Of a stretch of 29,413 nucleotides of DNA, positions 14,653 to 21,657 are shown piece by piece. The notes below the pieces were generated by a model. It worked only from the letters and a program-made list of their open reading frames with translations. It was not told the origin of the DNA and searched no databases. Source of the DNA: a virus; IMG/VR virus record IMGVR_UViG_3300027676_000004, positions 1-29,413 of that record. The stretch is one strand, 5' to 3'. The position numbers and the translations under genes are program-made. Within the stretch, counting starts at the first letter, position 1. Each line of letters begins with the position of its first letter.

Positions 14653-15113
14653 CAGGGAAAGCTAATAGAAAATTCTTGTCTTTAGAGGAAAGAGAAACCA
14701 TCGAACGTTTTTTAAGTGAAGGCCTGAGTGTTTCCGCGATCGCACACATTATGAAAAGGCCTCCCTCAACTATTGGGTTCGAAGTCAAAAAAAATAGCAA
14801 AGACGGAGTTTATACAGCAGCGGTCGCCCATGTATTGACTCGTGCTAGAATATCCAAACGAGCGGAATCTGCATCTTTCCCACCGAGCGCAGTTAAACTT
14901 CTCGAACAAGGAATAAACAGCGGATGGTCGATCAGGAAAATAGCTGATATCTCAGGAATTGCTCAATTTTCCGTAAAAAAATATATCGACTTAAAAAAAG
15001 AAAACCAAGAAAAAGAAATGCGCAATTCACTTGAGATGCGAATAGCCGCTCTTGAACAACAAATTAAAATACTTTTCGAAATAATTAAGGAGAAACATGT
15101 CAAAGGTTCTTAG
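14649..15113 (+). CDS. IS30-like helix-turn-helix DNA-binding protein
   Basis: 154 residues. Residues 8-50 (FLSLEERETIERFLSEGLSV, then AIAHIMKRPPSTIGFEVKKN) match the N-terminal HTH of IS30-type transposases and related regulators (LS-x-x-ER-x-x-I, S-x-x-x-IA, PSTI, E-x-x-x-N). A second HTH-like part is near residues 85-112 (GWSIRKIADISGIAQFSVKK). The C-terminus is a coiled coil. There is no DDE catalytic domain, so it is not a transposase but probably a regulator. Overlaps by ATGA upstream and by 17 bases with the ParB-like gene downstream, suggesting they work together. Confidence 0.7.
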   Translation: MTGKANRKFLSLEERETIERFLSEGLSVSAIAHIMKRPPSTIGFEVKKNSKDGVYTAAVAHVLTRARISKRAESASFPPSAVKLLEQGINSGWSIRKIADISGIAQFSVKKYIDLKKENQEKEMRNSLEMRIAALEQQIKILFEIIKEKHVKGS

Positions 15114-15828
15114 CACAACAGATTATTCGATATTCAAAAAACACGAGAGCAACAGGGAACTCAGCCCAACAAATATAAAAACCCTGAAATTTTCAATCCA
15201 AGCTGCAAATATGCTTGAATTTAGACCGATTTTAGTAGATTCAGATATGCGCATAATAGACGGACAGCACCGTTTAGAGGTGGCCAAACAGCTAAATATT
15301 CCTATTTATTATCAGATCAATATTGACGCGACACACGAAGATATCATGCTGCTAAACAACAACCAGAAAAGGTGGGTGCTTCCGGACTACATTCACTATT
15401 ACATATCGAGGGGGAACCAGGAATACGGGAGGTTAGATGAATTTTGTAAAAAACATGCGGTACTTCCCTATCATGCTTTAAGCGTTTTTGGTCCAATGGG
15501 AGAAAGCAATATGGGGTTGTTTAAAAGAGGGAACTTTAAATTTCCTGATGAAAAGCGAATAGAGAAGGCGGAAGATCTCATAAAACAAGGACAGCGGGTA
15601 ATACAAACGATAAATGCATACTGCCTGGACGCGAAACCGGTTGCTATGTCTACAAAATTCAGAGACGCTTTATATAAAATATTAACCATGGACGGATTAA
15701 ACGTAGATACGCTATGCGCCAAAATCGTGCAAAAATTCAATCTGATTCGCAAATGCCCCGATATTCACGGGTACTACTGCATGCTTAGGGATATCTATAA
15801 TTGGAATAATCGAGATCCGATTGGTTGA
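15097..15828 (+). CDS. ParB/DGQHR-type nuclease-like domain protein
   Basis: 243 residues, with AAGGAG before the start. The segment FRPILVDSDMRIIDGQHRLE at about residues 42-61 is the ParB N-terminal domain signature (DGQHR at 55-59), followed by VAKQLNIPIYYQINI. ParB-like domains bind CTP or act as nucleases, and phage or plasmid versions serve in partition, regulation or defence. The C-terminal two thirds is helical with no HTH I can define. No ParA-type ATPase lies nearby, so classical partition is not supported by the window. Coupled to the HTH gene. Confidence 0.75.
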   Translation: MSKVLSTTDYSIFKKHESNRELSPTNIKTLKFSIQAANMLEFRPILVDSDMRIIDGQHRLEVAKQLNIPIYYQINIDATHEDIMLLNNNQKRWVLPDYIHYYISRGNQEYGRLDEFCKKHAVLPYHALSVFGPMGESNMGLFKRGNFKFPDEKRIEKAEDLIKQGQRVIQTINAYCLDAKPVAMSTKFRDALYKILTMDGLNVDTLCAKIVQKFNLIRKCPDIHGYYCMLRDIYNWNNRDPIG

Positions 15829-15855
15829 CAGAATGAACTTGGAGAGTGAATACAG

Positions 15856-16005
15856 TTGAACATTTACGATATATTAGCGGTTACCATAGCCGCCGTATCT
15901 GCTTCATGTTTTTCTAAAAATATTATGCAGTATATGGCAATATTTTTAAGCGTTCTATTTTCAGTTTATAGGTTATATTCTTATTTTACATTCCCCGATG
16001 AATAA
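15856..16005 (+). CDS. 49-residue membrane peptide (TTG start)
   Basis: A frame from TTG 15856 to TAA 16005, preceded by GGAGAG. It reads NIYDILAVTIAAVSASCFSK, then two hydrophobic parts (MAIFLSVLFSVYRLYSYF), and ends TFPDE. Almost the whole peptide is hydrophobic, so one or two membrane spans are expected. The stop abuts the end of the convergent gene at 16006. Possible last gene of the rightward cassette. The TTG start and short length keep the confidence low. Confidence 0.4.
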   Translation: MNIYDILAVTIAAVSASCFSKNIMQYMAIFLSVLFSVYRLYSYFTFPDE

Positions 16006-16737
16006 TTATCCTGTTTGATCGCCTTCCCGATGAGGAACTATTATCATTTTCTGTCTATCTTCATCATAATGATAATCCGCGGGAACATGCTCTGGCAAGT
16101 TAACAGGTGGGAGAAGAGGAACGGGAGGCAGTGTAGGAGGCAAGATGATCGTAGGAGAAATAGTCGTTGGAGCGATTATAGGAGGAGCAATGGTCGTAGT
16201 AGCCACCCACTGCATTCTAGTTGAGGCCTGAATAGATGAAGACGCGTGAGTGGTAGGGGAAAAACTCAGGGAACCATAGTTGCTACCAGAAGAAATTTGA
16301 GAAGTGCTTTGAGGTAAAAGCTGCGAAAAAGACTTTGCAATTCCCCTTACCATCATGATCACGCTGAAAACAAAACAACACGTCTTAGTTGTTTTCTCTA
16401 CACACTCCTGCGTTTCTTTACTCATCATGCCATCTATCGTTTCTTGAAGATGATATTGGAACCTTTGCAAACAAGGAAGCTTGTCTAATTCTTTTATTCT
16501 ATCCTTTTCAGCCTGCTCAATTTTCCGCTCAGCTTCAAATTTTAGCCAATTTTGATTGGATCTATGAGCCAACATAAACAATTCTTTGATATCTTGAGGA
16601 AACGTATTCATGATGAGATAGGGCTCAAAATTCGTTTCATCAGGCTGCGCGTAATACAGATCTATCTCCGAATGCCATGACCACTCATTTTTTGCTAATC
16701 CAATAGATTGCGCGTCACCATATCGTTGAACAGACAT
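16006..16737 (-). CDS. hypothetical membrane protein with Thr/Pro-rich C-terminus
   Basis: 243 residues. N-terminal 110 residues are charged (LAHRSNQNWLKFEAERKIEQ) and likely cytoplasmic; a Cys-containing hydrophobic segment follows near residues 114-132 (TKTCCFVFSVIMMV); then Ser-rich and strikingly Thr/Pro/Ile-rich repeats (PPIIAPTTISPTIILPPTLP) before a hydrophilic end. The layout suggests a single-span protein with an extended proline-rich stalk outside the membrane. I know no phage family like it; a superinfection or host-surface role is possible but speculative. It has its own strong promoter, as morons do. Confidence 0.6.
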   Translation of the reverse strand: MSVQRYGDAQSIGLAKNEWSWHSEIDLYYAQPDETNFEPYLIMNTFPQDIKELFMLAHRSNQNWLKFEAERKIEQAEKDRIKELDKLPCLQRFQYHLQETIDGMMSKETQECVEKTTKTCCFVFSVIMMVRGIAKSFSQLLPQSTSQISSGSNYGSLSFSPTTHASSSIQASTRMQWVATTTIAPPIIAPTTISPTIILPPTLPPVPLLPPVNLPEHVPADYHYDEDRQKMIIVPHREGDQTG

Positions 16738-16767
16738 ATAACTCCCATGTTATAATAATTTTAAAGC

Positions 16768-16797
16768 ATTATATATAAACGTTATAAATAAGATCAA
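16768..16797 (-). promoter_or_regulatory. sigma70-like promoter for the gene at 16006-16737
   Basis: -35 TTGATC, 18-base spacer, -10 TATAAT, about 30 bases before the start codon. A ribosome binding site (GGGAGT) follows. This makes the downstream gene an independently expressed unit. Confidence 0.65.
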
Positions 16798-16814
16798 GGA
16801 GAATGCGCAGCCCC

Positions 16815-17021
16815 TTATGTAAGGGGTGTGACATGCCCGCACCCTCCTGGGCCACTATTCTTTTTGCAATTAGGACACAAGACATCCCCACTGCCCGAAA
16901 AAGCAATGACGAATACATATCCTTCGCCTTCGTCTTTTAGTATCTTCGTTAACTGCAAGTATCCCATCACGCCGTCATCATGATTGCAGCATATTATTGA
17001 GTTAACCTCATGTTTCTTCAT
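16815..17021 (-). pseudogene. C-terminal part of an interrupted gene, Cys/Gly-rich end
   Basis: 68 residues from the ATG at 17021: MKKHEVNSIICCNHDDGVMG, then YLQLTKILKDEGEGYVFVIA, ending with a possible zinc site (LCPNCKKNSGPGGCGH). No proper ribosome binding site precedes this ATG; the frame runs open upstream into the palindromic element (to 17117). The gene that starts at 17435 runs into the other side of that element. I infer one original gene split by the insertion, but two unrelated genes cannot be excluded. A CCCCTTA/TAAGGGG hairpin covers the stop codon. Confidence 0.45.
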
Positions 17022-17375
17022 CTTATTTGACGGCGTGGAAACCCAGTCCTTTAGGACTGGGAGGAAATGCCGCTCCTTCTTGTATTTTTTTCTTTCCTGT
17101 GTTAAACTTTTGCACATTCTAGGGTGTGCAACGGCATTAAATGTCTCCGCCTCGGGATTTTTCCCGACCCTAATTTTTAAGCCTTTTTTGGCTGGCGCAA
17201 GAAACAGACGCTCAAATCTGAATCTTGCTCAATCTATCGGTTGAGCAACGGGCGAGAGAGCCTAGATGCTCGAGGTAAGCCGTCCGTAATGTGGGCCCAT
17301 TGGGCACCATAAATCACCGCCTTTCGAGGTTGGGTGTCAAAAAGCTTTCGGCTTTAGCCGAGAGTTGTTTACAAG
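17022..17375 (-). mobile_element. small palindrome-rich element resembling IS200/IS605-type ends, no transposase
   Basis: No convincing gene, but dense hairpins: perfect CCCAGTCC-TTTA-GGACTGGG at 17042-17061 flanked by GGAAA and AGGAAATGCC; CTTTCGGCT/AGCCGAGAG at 17345-17364 on the other side; and inside TTGCTCAA/TTGAGCAA and TCGGGA/TCCCGA. Subterminal imperfect hairpins with a GGCATTTCCTCCC motif beside one of them are what I remember of the right end of tnpB-type IS200/IS605 elements and their omega RNA. Neither tnpA nor an intact tnpB is present, so it would be a non-autonomous or decayed copy. The ends are estimated to about ten bases. Confidence 0.45.
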
Positions 17376-17435
17376 AAGGTGCAGCTCCTCGCAAAACATC
17401 TTTCCCATTTCCTTTAAATCTTCGCGACCAGTCAT
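17337..17435 (-). pseudogene. N-terminal part of an interrupted gene
   Basis: ATG at 17435 overlaps the stop of the phosphoesterase gene (ATGA), the usual coupling here. It reads MTGREDLKEMGKMFCEELHL and LVNN, and then enters the left palindrome of the inserted element, where it ends after 32 residues. The good coupling and helical start suggest a real gene cut short by the element. Its remainder may be the frame at 16815-17021. Confidence 0.45.
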
Positions 17436-18097
17436 AAGACAACCCTTATCGGCTTATTCACCGGCTCATATCGTTCATTGACGTGAGAGGCATTAACCCT
17501 TATTGGAATGACAGCATCTTCGCATATGCCATATCCTTCATGAATATGTCCGCAAATGTGCAGTTTTATACGGCCACCTTTTAAGTAATTCTTCTTTGAC
17601 CATAGCCGCAGGGAGGCGGAGCCAACCCAAGGCCCGTCCATGGTTTTGTCTAAATATGAAAACATCGGCGTATGGGTAACAAGAATGTCGATATCATCGG
17701 GAATGAGCGCCCATTTCTCCGCGAGCTGCTTTTCCGTATCCAACGTAAACGCCATACAATGTGGATTCATGCCTTTAAACTTCATCGTCCAGGGAGATCC
17801 CCATATTTTGAGGCCTTCGAATTCTGTACCAGAGTCGCACAAGTATTCATGTCTTTCAAATTCTTTCTTTCCTATTTTCAACATGTATTTTTTAGGTTTT
17901 TCTCTGATAAGAAGATTATCGTGATTGCCAGTTATAAATATTTTCTTTTTGTATCGTTGATTTGCAAGCCATTCATCAAAATCATCAACTTCTTCTTGTG
18001 AATCCTCACCCGTCAAATCTCCCGCTATAATGAGCAGATCGCCGCCTTCGAGCTGCGGGTAATGACCATGAAGGTCAGCAATGCAATCAATGATCAT
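17432..18097 (-). CDS. calcineurin-like metallophosphoesterase
   Basis: 221 residues with the five family motifs in order: DLHGH at 8-12, GDLTGE at 26-31, GNHD at 57-60, THTP near 148, and GHIHEGYG near 185. These supply the Asp, His and Asn ligands of the two metal ions. It is a short single-domain enzyme, probably cytoplasmic, of the kind that cleaves phosphodiesters in nucleotides or nucleic acids; the substrate cannot be read from sequence. It begins four bases inside the upstream small gene (overlap 18094-18097) and is coupled to the broken gene downstream. Family call is firm. Confidence 0.92.
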   Translation of the reverse strand: MIIDCIADLHGHYPQLEGGDLLIIAGDLTGEDSQEEVDDFDEWLANQRYKKKIFITGNHDNLLIREKPKKYMLKIGKKEFERHEYLCDSGTEFEGLKIWGSPWTMKFKGMNPHCMAFTLDTEKQLAEKWALIPDDIDILVTHTPMFSYLDKTMDGPWVGSASLRLWSKKNYLKGGRIKLHICGHIHEGYGICEDAVIPIRVNASHVNERYEPVNKPIRVVL

Positions 18098-18285
18098 CTC
18101 GGGTCTTCCTCATACATTTCCATCCGATAGACAAAATTCCCATCTTGATCCATGGCATTGGGAGTCAGAATAACCCACCAAATCAATTCCTTTGACCCGA
18201 CGCGAAAGTAAAAAGAACGCGTCATAGGATTATAGTTAACCATCCCCATTTCTGTATAAAGAATCGGAATCCCAGGCTCGAACAT
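18094..18285 (-). CDS. 63-residue hypothetical protein
   Basis: Starts MFEPGIPILYTEMGMVNYNP at ATG 18285 (a GTG one codon earlier is possible), with AGGTAGG upstream. A beta-rich short protein (SFYFRVGSKELIWWVILTPN) with acidic end. Its last bases overlap the phosphoesterase start, so it is part of the same operon. No family recognised. Confidence 0.55.
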   Translation of the reverse strand: MFEPGIPILYTEMGMVNYNPMTRSFYFRVGSKELIWWVILTPNAMDQDGNFVYRMEMYEEDPR

Positions 18286-18294
18286 CACAAATAC

Positions 18295-18495
18295 CTACCT
18301 TTTCATTTCCCTTGCAAACTCTAATCTATACAAAATACCCTCTGGAAGGTCACCATTCAACTCAACAGGCACTAGAACAGCAAAGACCCCGTCGCCCATG
18401 TAAATGACGAAGGACGGGGTTCTGCCATTCTGTTGAGAAACTTCTTCCATTCTCGGAAGATCCACTTTTGGGACATCACAATATTGGCAAGTCAT
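18295..18495 (-). CDS. 66-residue hypothetical protein with N-terminal CxxC
   Basis: The start is taken at ATG 18495 (MTCQYCDVPKVDLPRMEEVS), since GGGAGG lies seven bases before it and the upstream stop overlaps it as ATGA; an ATG four codons earlier lacks such a site. A single C3-x-x-C6 pair is present, then a beta-rich core (TPSFVIYMGDGVFAVLVPVE) and a basic helix. Possibly a small metal- or nucleic-acid-binding protein. No family recognised. Confidence 0.55.
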   Translation of the reverse strand: MTCQYCDVPKVDLPRMEEVSQQNGRTPSFVIYMGDGVFAVLVPVELNGDLPEGILYRLEFAREMKR

Positions 18496-18722
18496 TTCGC
18501 CTCCCATCTTTTTTTATAAAACTCCTTCGCCCGTTCCATATCCCCACAAAACTCTTCAAAAGAACTACCACTCCCCAAATAGGTGTTAATCAGTATAGAA
18601 TAAACCGCCGAAACCCAAATATTGGGCTCAAACTCGGGGTGCGCCTCCACAACTTCCCCAAATAGTTCACAAGCCCTTTGAGCTTCTTCTTGATCCGTTT
18701 TTTTTGGGCGTCTTTTCTTCAT
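18492..18722 (-). CDS. small helical protein, possible member of the three-helix family
   Basis: 76 residues from ATG 18722 (GAGGGGG upstream). A basic start (MKKRRPKKTDQEEAQ) is followed by three helices: ACELFGEVVEAHPE, then NIWVSAVYSILINTYL, then FEEFCGDMERAKEFYKKRW. This pattern, helix, small-residue helix, Ser/Gly turn, helix with F-x-x-x-M and a late Tyr, matches the small proteins at 21994, 22362, 22592 and 24784. It overlaps the upstream gene by 56 bases. Confidence 0.5.
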   Translation of the reverse strand: MKKRRPKKTDQEEAQRACELFGEVVEAHPEFEPNIWVSAVYSILINTYLGSGSSFEEFCGDMERAKEFYKKRWEAK

Positions 18723-18873
18723 TTTCCCCCTCATTAAGTTCAATCAAAAACTCGGCAATAACTAGCGTCAATCGATTAACGCGCCGCTGGTGAATATCGT
18801 AATCATCCGTTTTCTGCGACATCTCGTAAAGTACTTTGATTTTATCTAGATTGTGTTGATCTTCTTTGTCCAT
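18667..18873 (-). CDS. 68-residue hypothetical helical protein
   Basis: Begins MDKEDQHNLDKIKVLYEMSQ with a weak AAAGGGAA site upstream. Helical and charged; the segment RVNRLTLVIAEFLIEL is amphipathic. The last third is Lys/Glu/Ser-rich and overlaps the next gene. It lies just downstream of terL and the small membrane gene. No function can be given. Confidence 0.5.
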   Translation of the reverse strand: MDKEDQHNLDKIKVLYEMSQKTDDYDIHQRRVNRLTLVIAEFLIELNEGENEEKTPKKNGSRRSSKGL

Positions 18874-18994
18874 TGTACATTCCCTTTAAGCATAGATAAA
18901 CGCATTTAGGTAAATAAAACAGAATACAAGCGATAAATAAAGTGAAATAAAATGGGAACAAAAATAAGATAGCGAGGCATTTCCATATTTTCAT
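18842..18994 (-). CDS. 50-residue membrane protein directly after terL
   Basis: ATG at 18994 overlaps the terL stop (ATGA). The peptide begins MKIWKCLAILFLFPFYFTLF and continues hydrophobic to about residue 36, so one long or two short membrane spans, then a basic tail with RRSTQSR. Cys at 6, 23, 31 and 35. It overlaps the next gene by 32 bases. Supported by the coupling and the clear membrane character; role unknown, possibly holin-like. Confidence 0.5.
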   Translation of the reverse strand: MKIWKCLAILFLFPFYFTLFIACILFYLPKCVYLCLKGMYNGQRRSTQSR

Positions 18995-20271
18995 CTAAAC
19001 CCCGGCGTTTGTATTTGCTCGTAGGGATCTTTCACAGCAGGCTTATATGTTTGCACCTTATGCGTCGCCATGGCATACCTAAGCGCATCTACCGCATGAT
19101 CGTTCTTTTTGATGGGCTCATCCCATCCCCTTTCAGCAGCCTTATTATCCCACACATAGCCTTCGATCTCTTTGATAAGATTAGGGCATTTATCCATCAC
19201 CAAAAGCGCGCCGCGCTTCATTTCAGAAGTCATGATTCGTATTCCGTCTTCGACATCGTTGTTAGCATCTATCGTATGAATTCCCCGTTTTCTTAGTTCT
19301 AGGCGGAATGAGGCGGCGCTGGGATCTATATAAACCATCCGAACCCCATAGGGCTCCAAAAACCGCTGCACGTCATCAGCGTACTCACTGTTTGTTTTTT
19401 GTCGATGCATTTTTTTAGAGTCCCAATAATACTCATCTTCTACCCACGCAATCTTGCCAGTTTGCGTCGCTCTGCCCGTTGACACCCCAACAAGAACACA
19501 GGCGAACGCATTGCTCGTCCCATAGTCAATACCAGCAACGAAATACTCCGCGCCCGTTGGGGGGCGTGGGATTACATACAAAGAACGGTCGAAAAAATCG
19601 AATATCGCGCCCTCAGCAAGACACCATAGCCCTAGATAGTTCCGCTTGAAAAAAAGGCCGCTTACGGAGTTTTTAACCCTATTCTTATAGGCCTCGTCGA
19701 GAAACGGGTTATCGTTGATCGTGAAGTGCATCGCGAAGTAGTCTTTGTTGCCTCGGTCCGCCTCATCAATCCACTGCTTCAGCTTATGAGCAGGATGCGA
19801 CGGGTTCATCGAAGCGAACCCCATCGAATGAGGATTCGATAGACGGGTGTCGATCATCTCAACGATGGATTCGGGATAGAGCGTCATCTCGTCGCAATAG
19901 ACGCGCGACATGGTTTTGCCCTGGATCAGGCCGATAGAGCCTTCGTCTTTAGCCCCAATCGTCCCTATTGTCTTGTCCATGAATAGGAGCTCGCGCTTAT
20001 GATCGCTCCATACGCAATGCGGCTTAAAAATAGATAGCGGGTCATTATCCCCGCGCGCTTCTAGAAGAAGCGAAATAGCATTGTCATAGATCGTTTTAGA
20101 GGTTTTGCCGATCATCCAGATTTGAGAGTCGGGACAATCGAGCAAGGATTGCATGAATGCAAACAAAGTTCCGACGGTTTTGCCAGAACGCACAGCGCCA
20201 TGGGCGAGATTCCATTTCGCACGCGCTTTTAGAAAGAACTCTAACTGCTTAGGGGATAGTGGATAAGACAT
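18991..20271 (-). CDS. terL: terminase large subunit (PBSX/Terminase_3 type)
   Basis: 426 residues from ATG 20271, chosen because GGAGGTG precedes it; four further codons are possible. ATPase part: Walker A GAVRSGKT at about residue 25, Walker B in SRVYCDEMTL, then coupling motif SMNPSHPAHK. C-terminal nuclease part: AGIDYGTSNAFACVL, then YIDPSAASFRLELR and NDHAVDALRYAM carry the acidic residues that bind metal. It packages DNA into the procapsid by the portal. Its place first in the leftward virion operon, after two small genes, is typical. Strong call. Confidence 0.93.
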   Translation of the reverse strand: MSYPLSPKQLEFFLKARAKWNLAHGAVRSGKTVGTLFAFMQSLLDCPDSQIWMIGKTSKTIYDNAISLLLEARGDNDPLSIFKPHCVWSDHKRELLFMDKTIGTIGAKDEGSIGLIQGKTMSRVYCDEMTLYPESIVEMIDTRLSNPHSMGFASMNPSHPAHKLKQWIDEADRGNKDYFAMHFTINDNPFLDEAYKNRVKNSVSGLFFKRNYLGLWCLAEGAIFDFFDRSLYVIPRPPTGAEYFVAGIDYGTSNAFACVLVGVSTGRATQTGKIAWVEDEYYWDSKKMHRQKTNSEYADDVQRFLEPYGVRMVYIDPSAASFRLELRKRGIHTIDANNDVEDGIRIMTSEMKRGALLVMDKCPNLIKEIEGYVWDNKAAERGWDEPIKKNDHAVDALRYAMATHKVQTYKPAVKDPYEQIQTPGFR

Positions 20272-20329
20272 AGACACCTCCATCCACTTGCCCTTATCTA
20301 ATTATAGATAAAATTTCAATCCTTCCATT

Positions 20330-20536
20330 TCACTTTGCATTATGTTGACTTAATTTTACGGCCATTTTGTAAAGGAAAGCAGAAGTATTCACAAGCGCCT
20401 TCACCATCCCCATGAGGAAAACAGCCTTAAAAACCATCAATCGCCAGTATATTGCCTCTCTAGCTCCGTCCGCTTTATACCCAAGCCAAGCCGCCAACAA
20501 ACAAGCCAAGACGAAACCCAAAAGAACCCAAGTCAC
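20330..20536 (-). CDS. 68-residue membrane protein, holin-like layout
   Basis: Starts at GTG 20536, overlapping the upstream stop (GTGA). MTWVLLGFVLACLLAAWLGY is one hydrophobic span; LMVFKAVFLMGMVKALVNTS a second; the end is basic (KMAVKLSQHNAK). Two spans with a short linker and charged end match class II holins in layout, but there is no endolysin nearby, so this is only a suggestion. Confidence 0.55.
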   Translation of the reverse strand: MTWVLLGFVLACLLAAWLGYKADGAREAIYWRLMVFKAVFLMGMVKALVNTSAFLYKMAVKLSQHNAK

Positions 20537-20694
20537 CCAACCGCCCTCTTTTCTAGCTCCATGATCTTCTCCTTGAGCTTATCCCTATTTGCATGGTAGC
20601 CCTTCCGGACGCGATTGTCGATTTCTTTTAGCCTTTTCAATTCCCTCAACATGATTAGCGCTTCGTCCTTTTCGAATAAATCTAACTGTATCAT
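20532..20694 (-). CDS. small coiled-coil protein at the head of the leftward virion operon
   Basis: Begins MIQLDLFEKDEALIMLRELK and continues as a highly charged coiled coil (KEIDNRVRKGYHANRDKL), ending LEKRAVG, about 53 residues. The listed span is not a clean multiple of three by my count, so one boundary may be off by a base, or the frame may be broken near 20580. The start codon follows directly on a terminator-like hairpin whose GGGGG could act as ribosome binding site. Confidence 0.45.
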
Positions 20695-20720
20695 AAAAAA
20701 ATTCCCCCGCAATGGGGGAA
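20694..20720 (-). terminator. hairpin with U tract abutting the first start codon of the virion operon
   Basis: Read leftward: TTCCCCC, loop ATTGC, GGGGGAA, then seven T and the ATG at 20694. Seven GC-rich pairs with a U tract look like an intrinsic terminator, but placed in front of a gene. GGGGG of the right arm is also the only ribosome-binding-like sequence for that ATG, so the hairpin may control both termination and translation. Confidence 0.6.
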
Positions 20721-20822
20721 GTGTAAATTTTAATGGAGATTTTTAGCTATTAAAATAAACATTTACTCTTTCGTTAATCCACAGGAAATAGTACATTCGT
20801 GTAAACGCCGCTAGGGGGGAGA
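20721..20822. other. divergent gap between leftward virion genes and rightward early genes
   Basis: AT-rich 100-base stretch that must hold promoters for both directions. I see TAAAAT- and TTTACT-like boxes but no pair at good spacing. A G-rich ribosome binding site (GGGGGGAGA) precedes the rightward ATG at 20823. Confidence 0.4.
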
Positions 20823-21392
20823 ATGACGCCAGACGAGTTTAGACTCACAGAAGAAAAATTCGATATAGAATTGAGCACCGTTTCCTACCACAACCCAGAA
20901 ATGAAAGCGCATGTATATGGCCAAGGCGAATGGACGCACGAGCCCGACGAAGTGTTTTTTCTCTATAAAGATTTCCAATGCAGAATAAAGAGGAACTATT
21001 GCGGCGCTTGGTGCGGGTATGTTTGTATAGGAGACAAACACCCCTGGCGAAACATGAAATACGAAGAGATCCCCGCAGAGGTGCATGGCGGGCTGACATA
21101 CGGCGAACTAAACACGTACCATGACATGTACGAAATAGGGTTTGATTGCGGCCATTCGGGGGATTTAATGCCGTCTTTTGAAAAGAGTAAAAAAGAGGTG
21201 GCCTCTCAATGGACCATCAAAAGCTCGCTAACAAACTCACAGCAAGAAGAAATCGACCGCCATATAAAAGAATATCGACTAAAGCATCCGCCTGTATATC
21301 GCAACTTCGCCTTTTGCATAGAAGAGTGTAAAAGTTTAGTTAACCAGGCAATTGAAACCATAAATAAGGGAGATAAAGCTGATGGATCATGA
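20823..21392 (+). CDS. conserved phage protein with GFDCGHSGD motif
   Basis: 189 residues, strong ribosome binding site. The pairs DKHPWRNMKYEEIPAEVHGG with LTYGEL, and YEIGFDCGHSGDLMPSF, form the pattern HP..., HGGLTY, GFDC-x-H-x-GD that I recall in a widespread protein of phages and mobile elements with unknown function. His, Asp and Cys residues in these motifs might bind metal. The end (FCIEECKSLVNQAIETINKG) is the usual helical finish. First gene of the rightward early-type operon; the next gene overlaps its end. Confidence 0.7.
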   Translation: MTPDEFRLTEEKFDIELSTVSYHNPEMKAHVYGQGEWTHEPDEVFFLYKDFQCRIKRNYCGAWCGYVCIGDKHPWRNMKYEEIPAEVHGGLTYGELNTYHDMYEIGFDCGHSGDLMPSFEKSKKEVASQWTIKSSLTNSQQEEIDRHIKEYRLKHPPVYRNFAFCIEECKSLVNQAIETINKGDKADGS

Positions 21393-21657
21393 ACAAAACG
21401 AGAGTAGGCGCCAATGTGTTTCACAGGCGGAAAGGGAAATAAAAGAGGTGATAATCAAAATTGGATTGAGCCCTCTAGAAGCGTCTGCTATCTTCGCCTG
21501 CATCATTGCGGAATTTGTCTACATGGGTCCAAGAGAAAAACAAGGGGATTTATACACTACCTTTTTAATGTCTCTGGGATTAACGCTTCATGTTAATTTA
21601 AGCGACGATGACAAATTAGATGTGAAGACGTACCGCTCACAAACTCATGAGGAATAG
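21382..21657 (+). CDS. small helical protein
   Basis: 91 residues, start MDHEQNESRRQCVSQAEREI with GGGAGATAAAGCTG upstream. Helices with small and hydrophobic residues follow (IIKIGLSPLEASAIFACIIA, then FLMSLGLTLHVNL). The helix-turn-helix-turn plan loosely fits the three-helix proteins downstream, although the last helix is atypical. Overlaps both neighbours by about ten bases. No known function. Confidence 0.55.
   Translation: MDHEQNESRRQCVSQAEREIKEVIIKIGLSPLEASAIFACIIAEFVYMGPREKQGDLYTTFLMSLGLTLHVNLSDDDKLDVKTYRSQTHEE

Noticed and set aside
14649-15113. IS30 transposase
   Set aside because: Only the HTH part matches; there is no DDE domain and no flanking inverted repeats.
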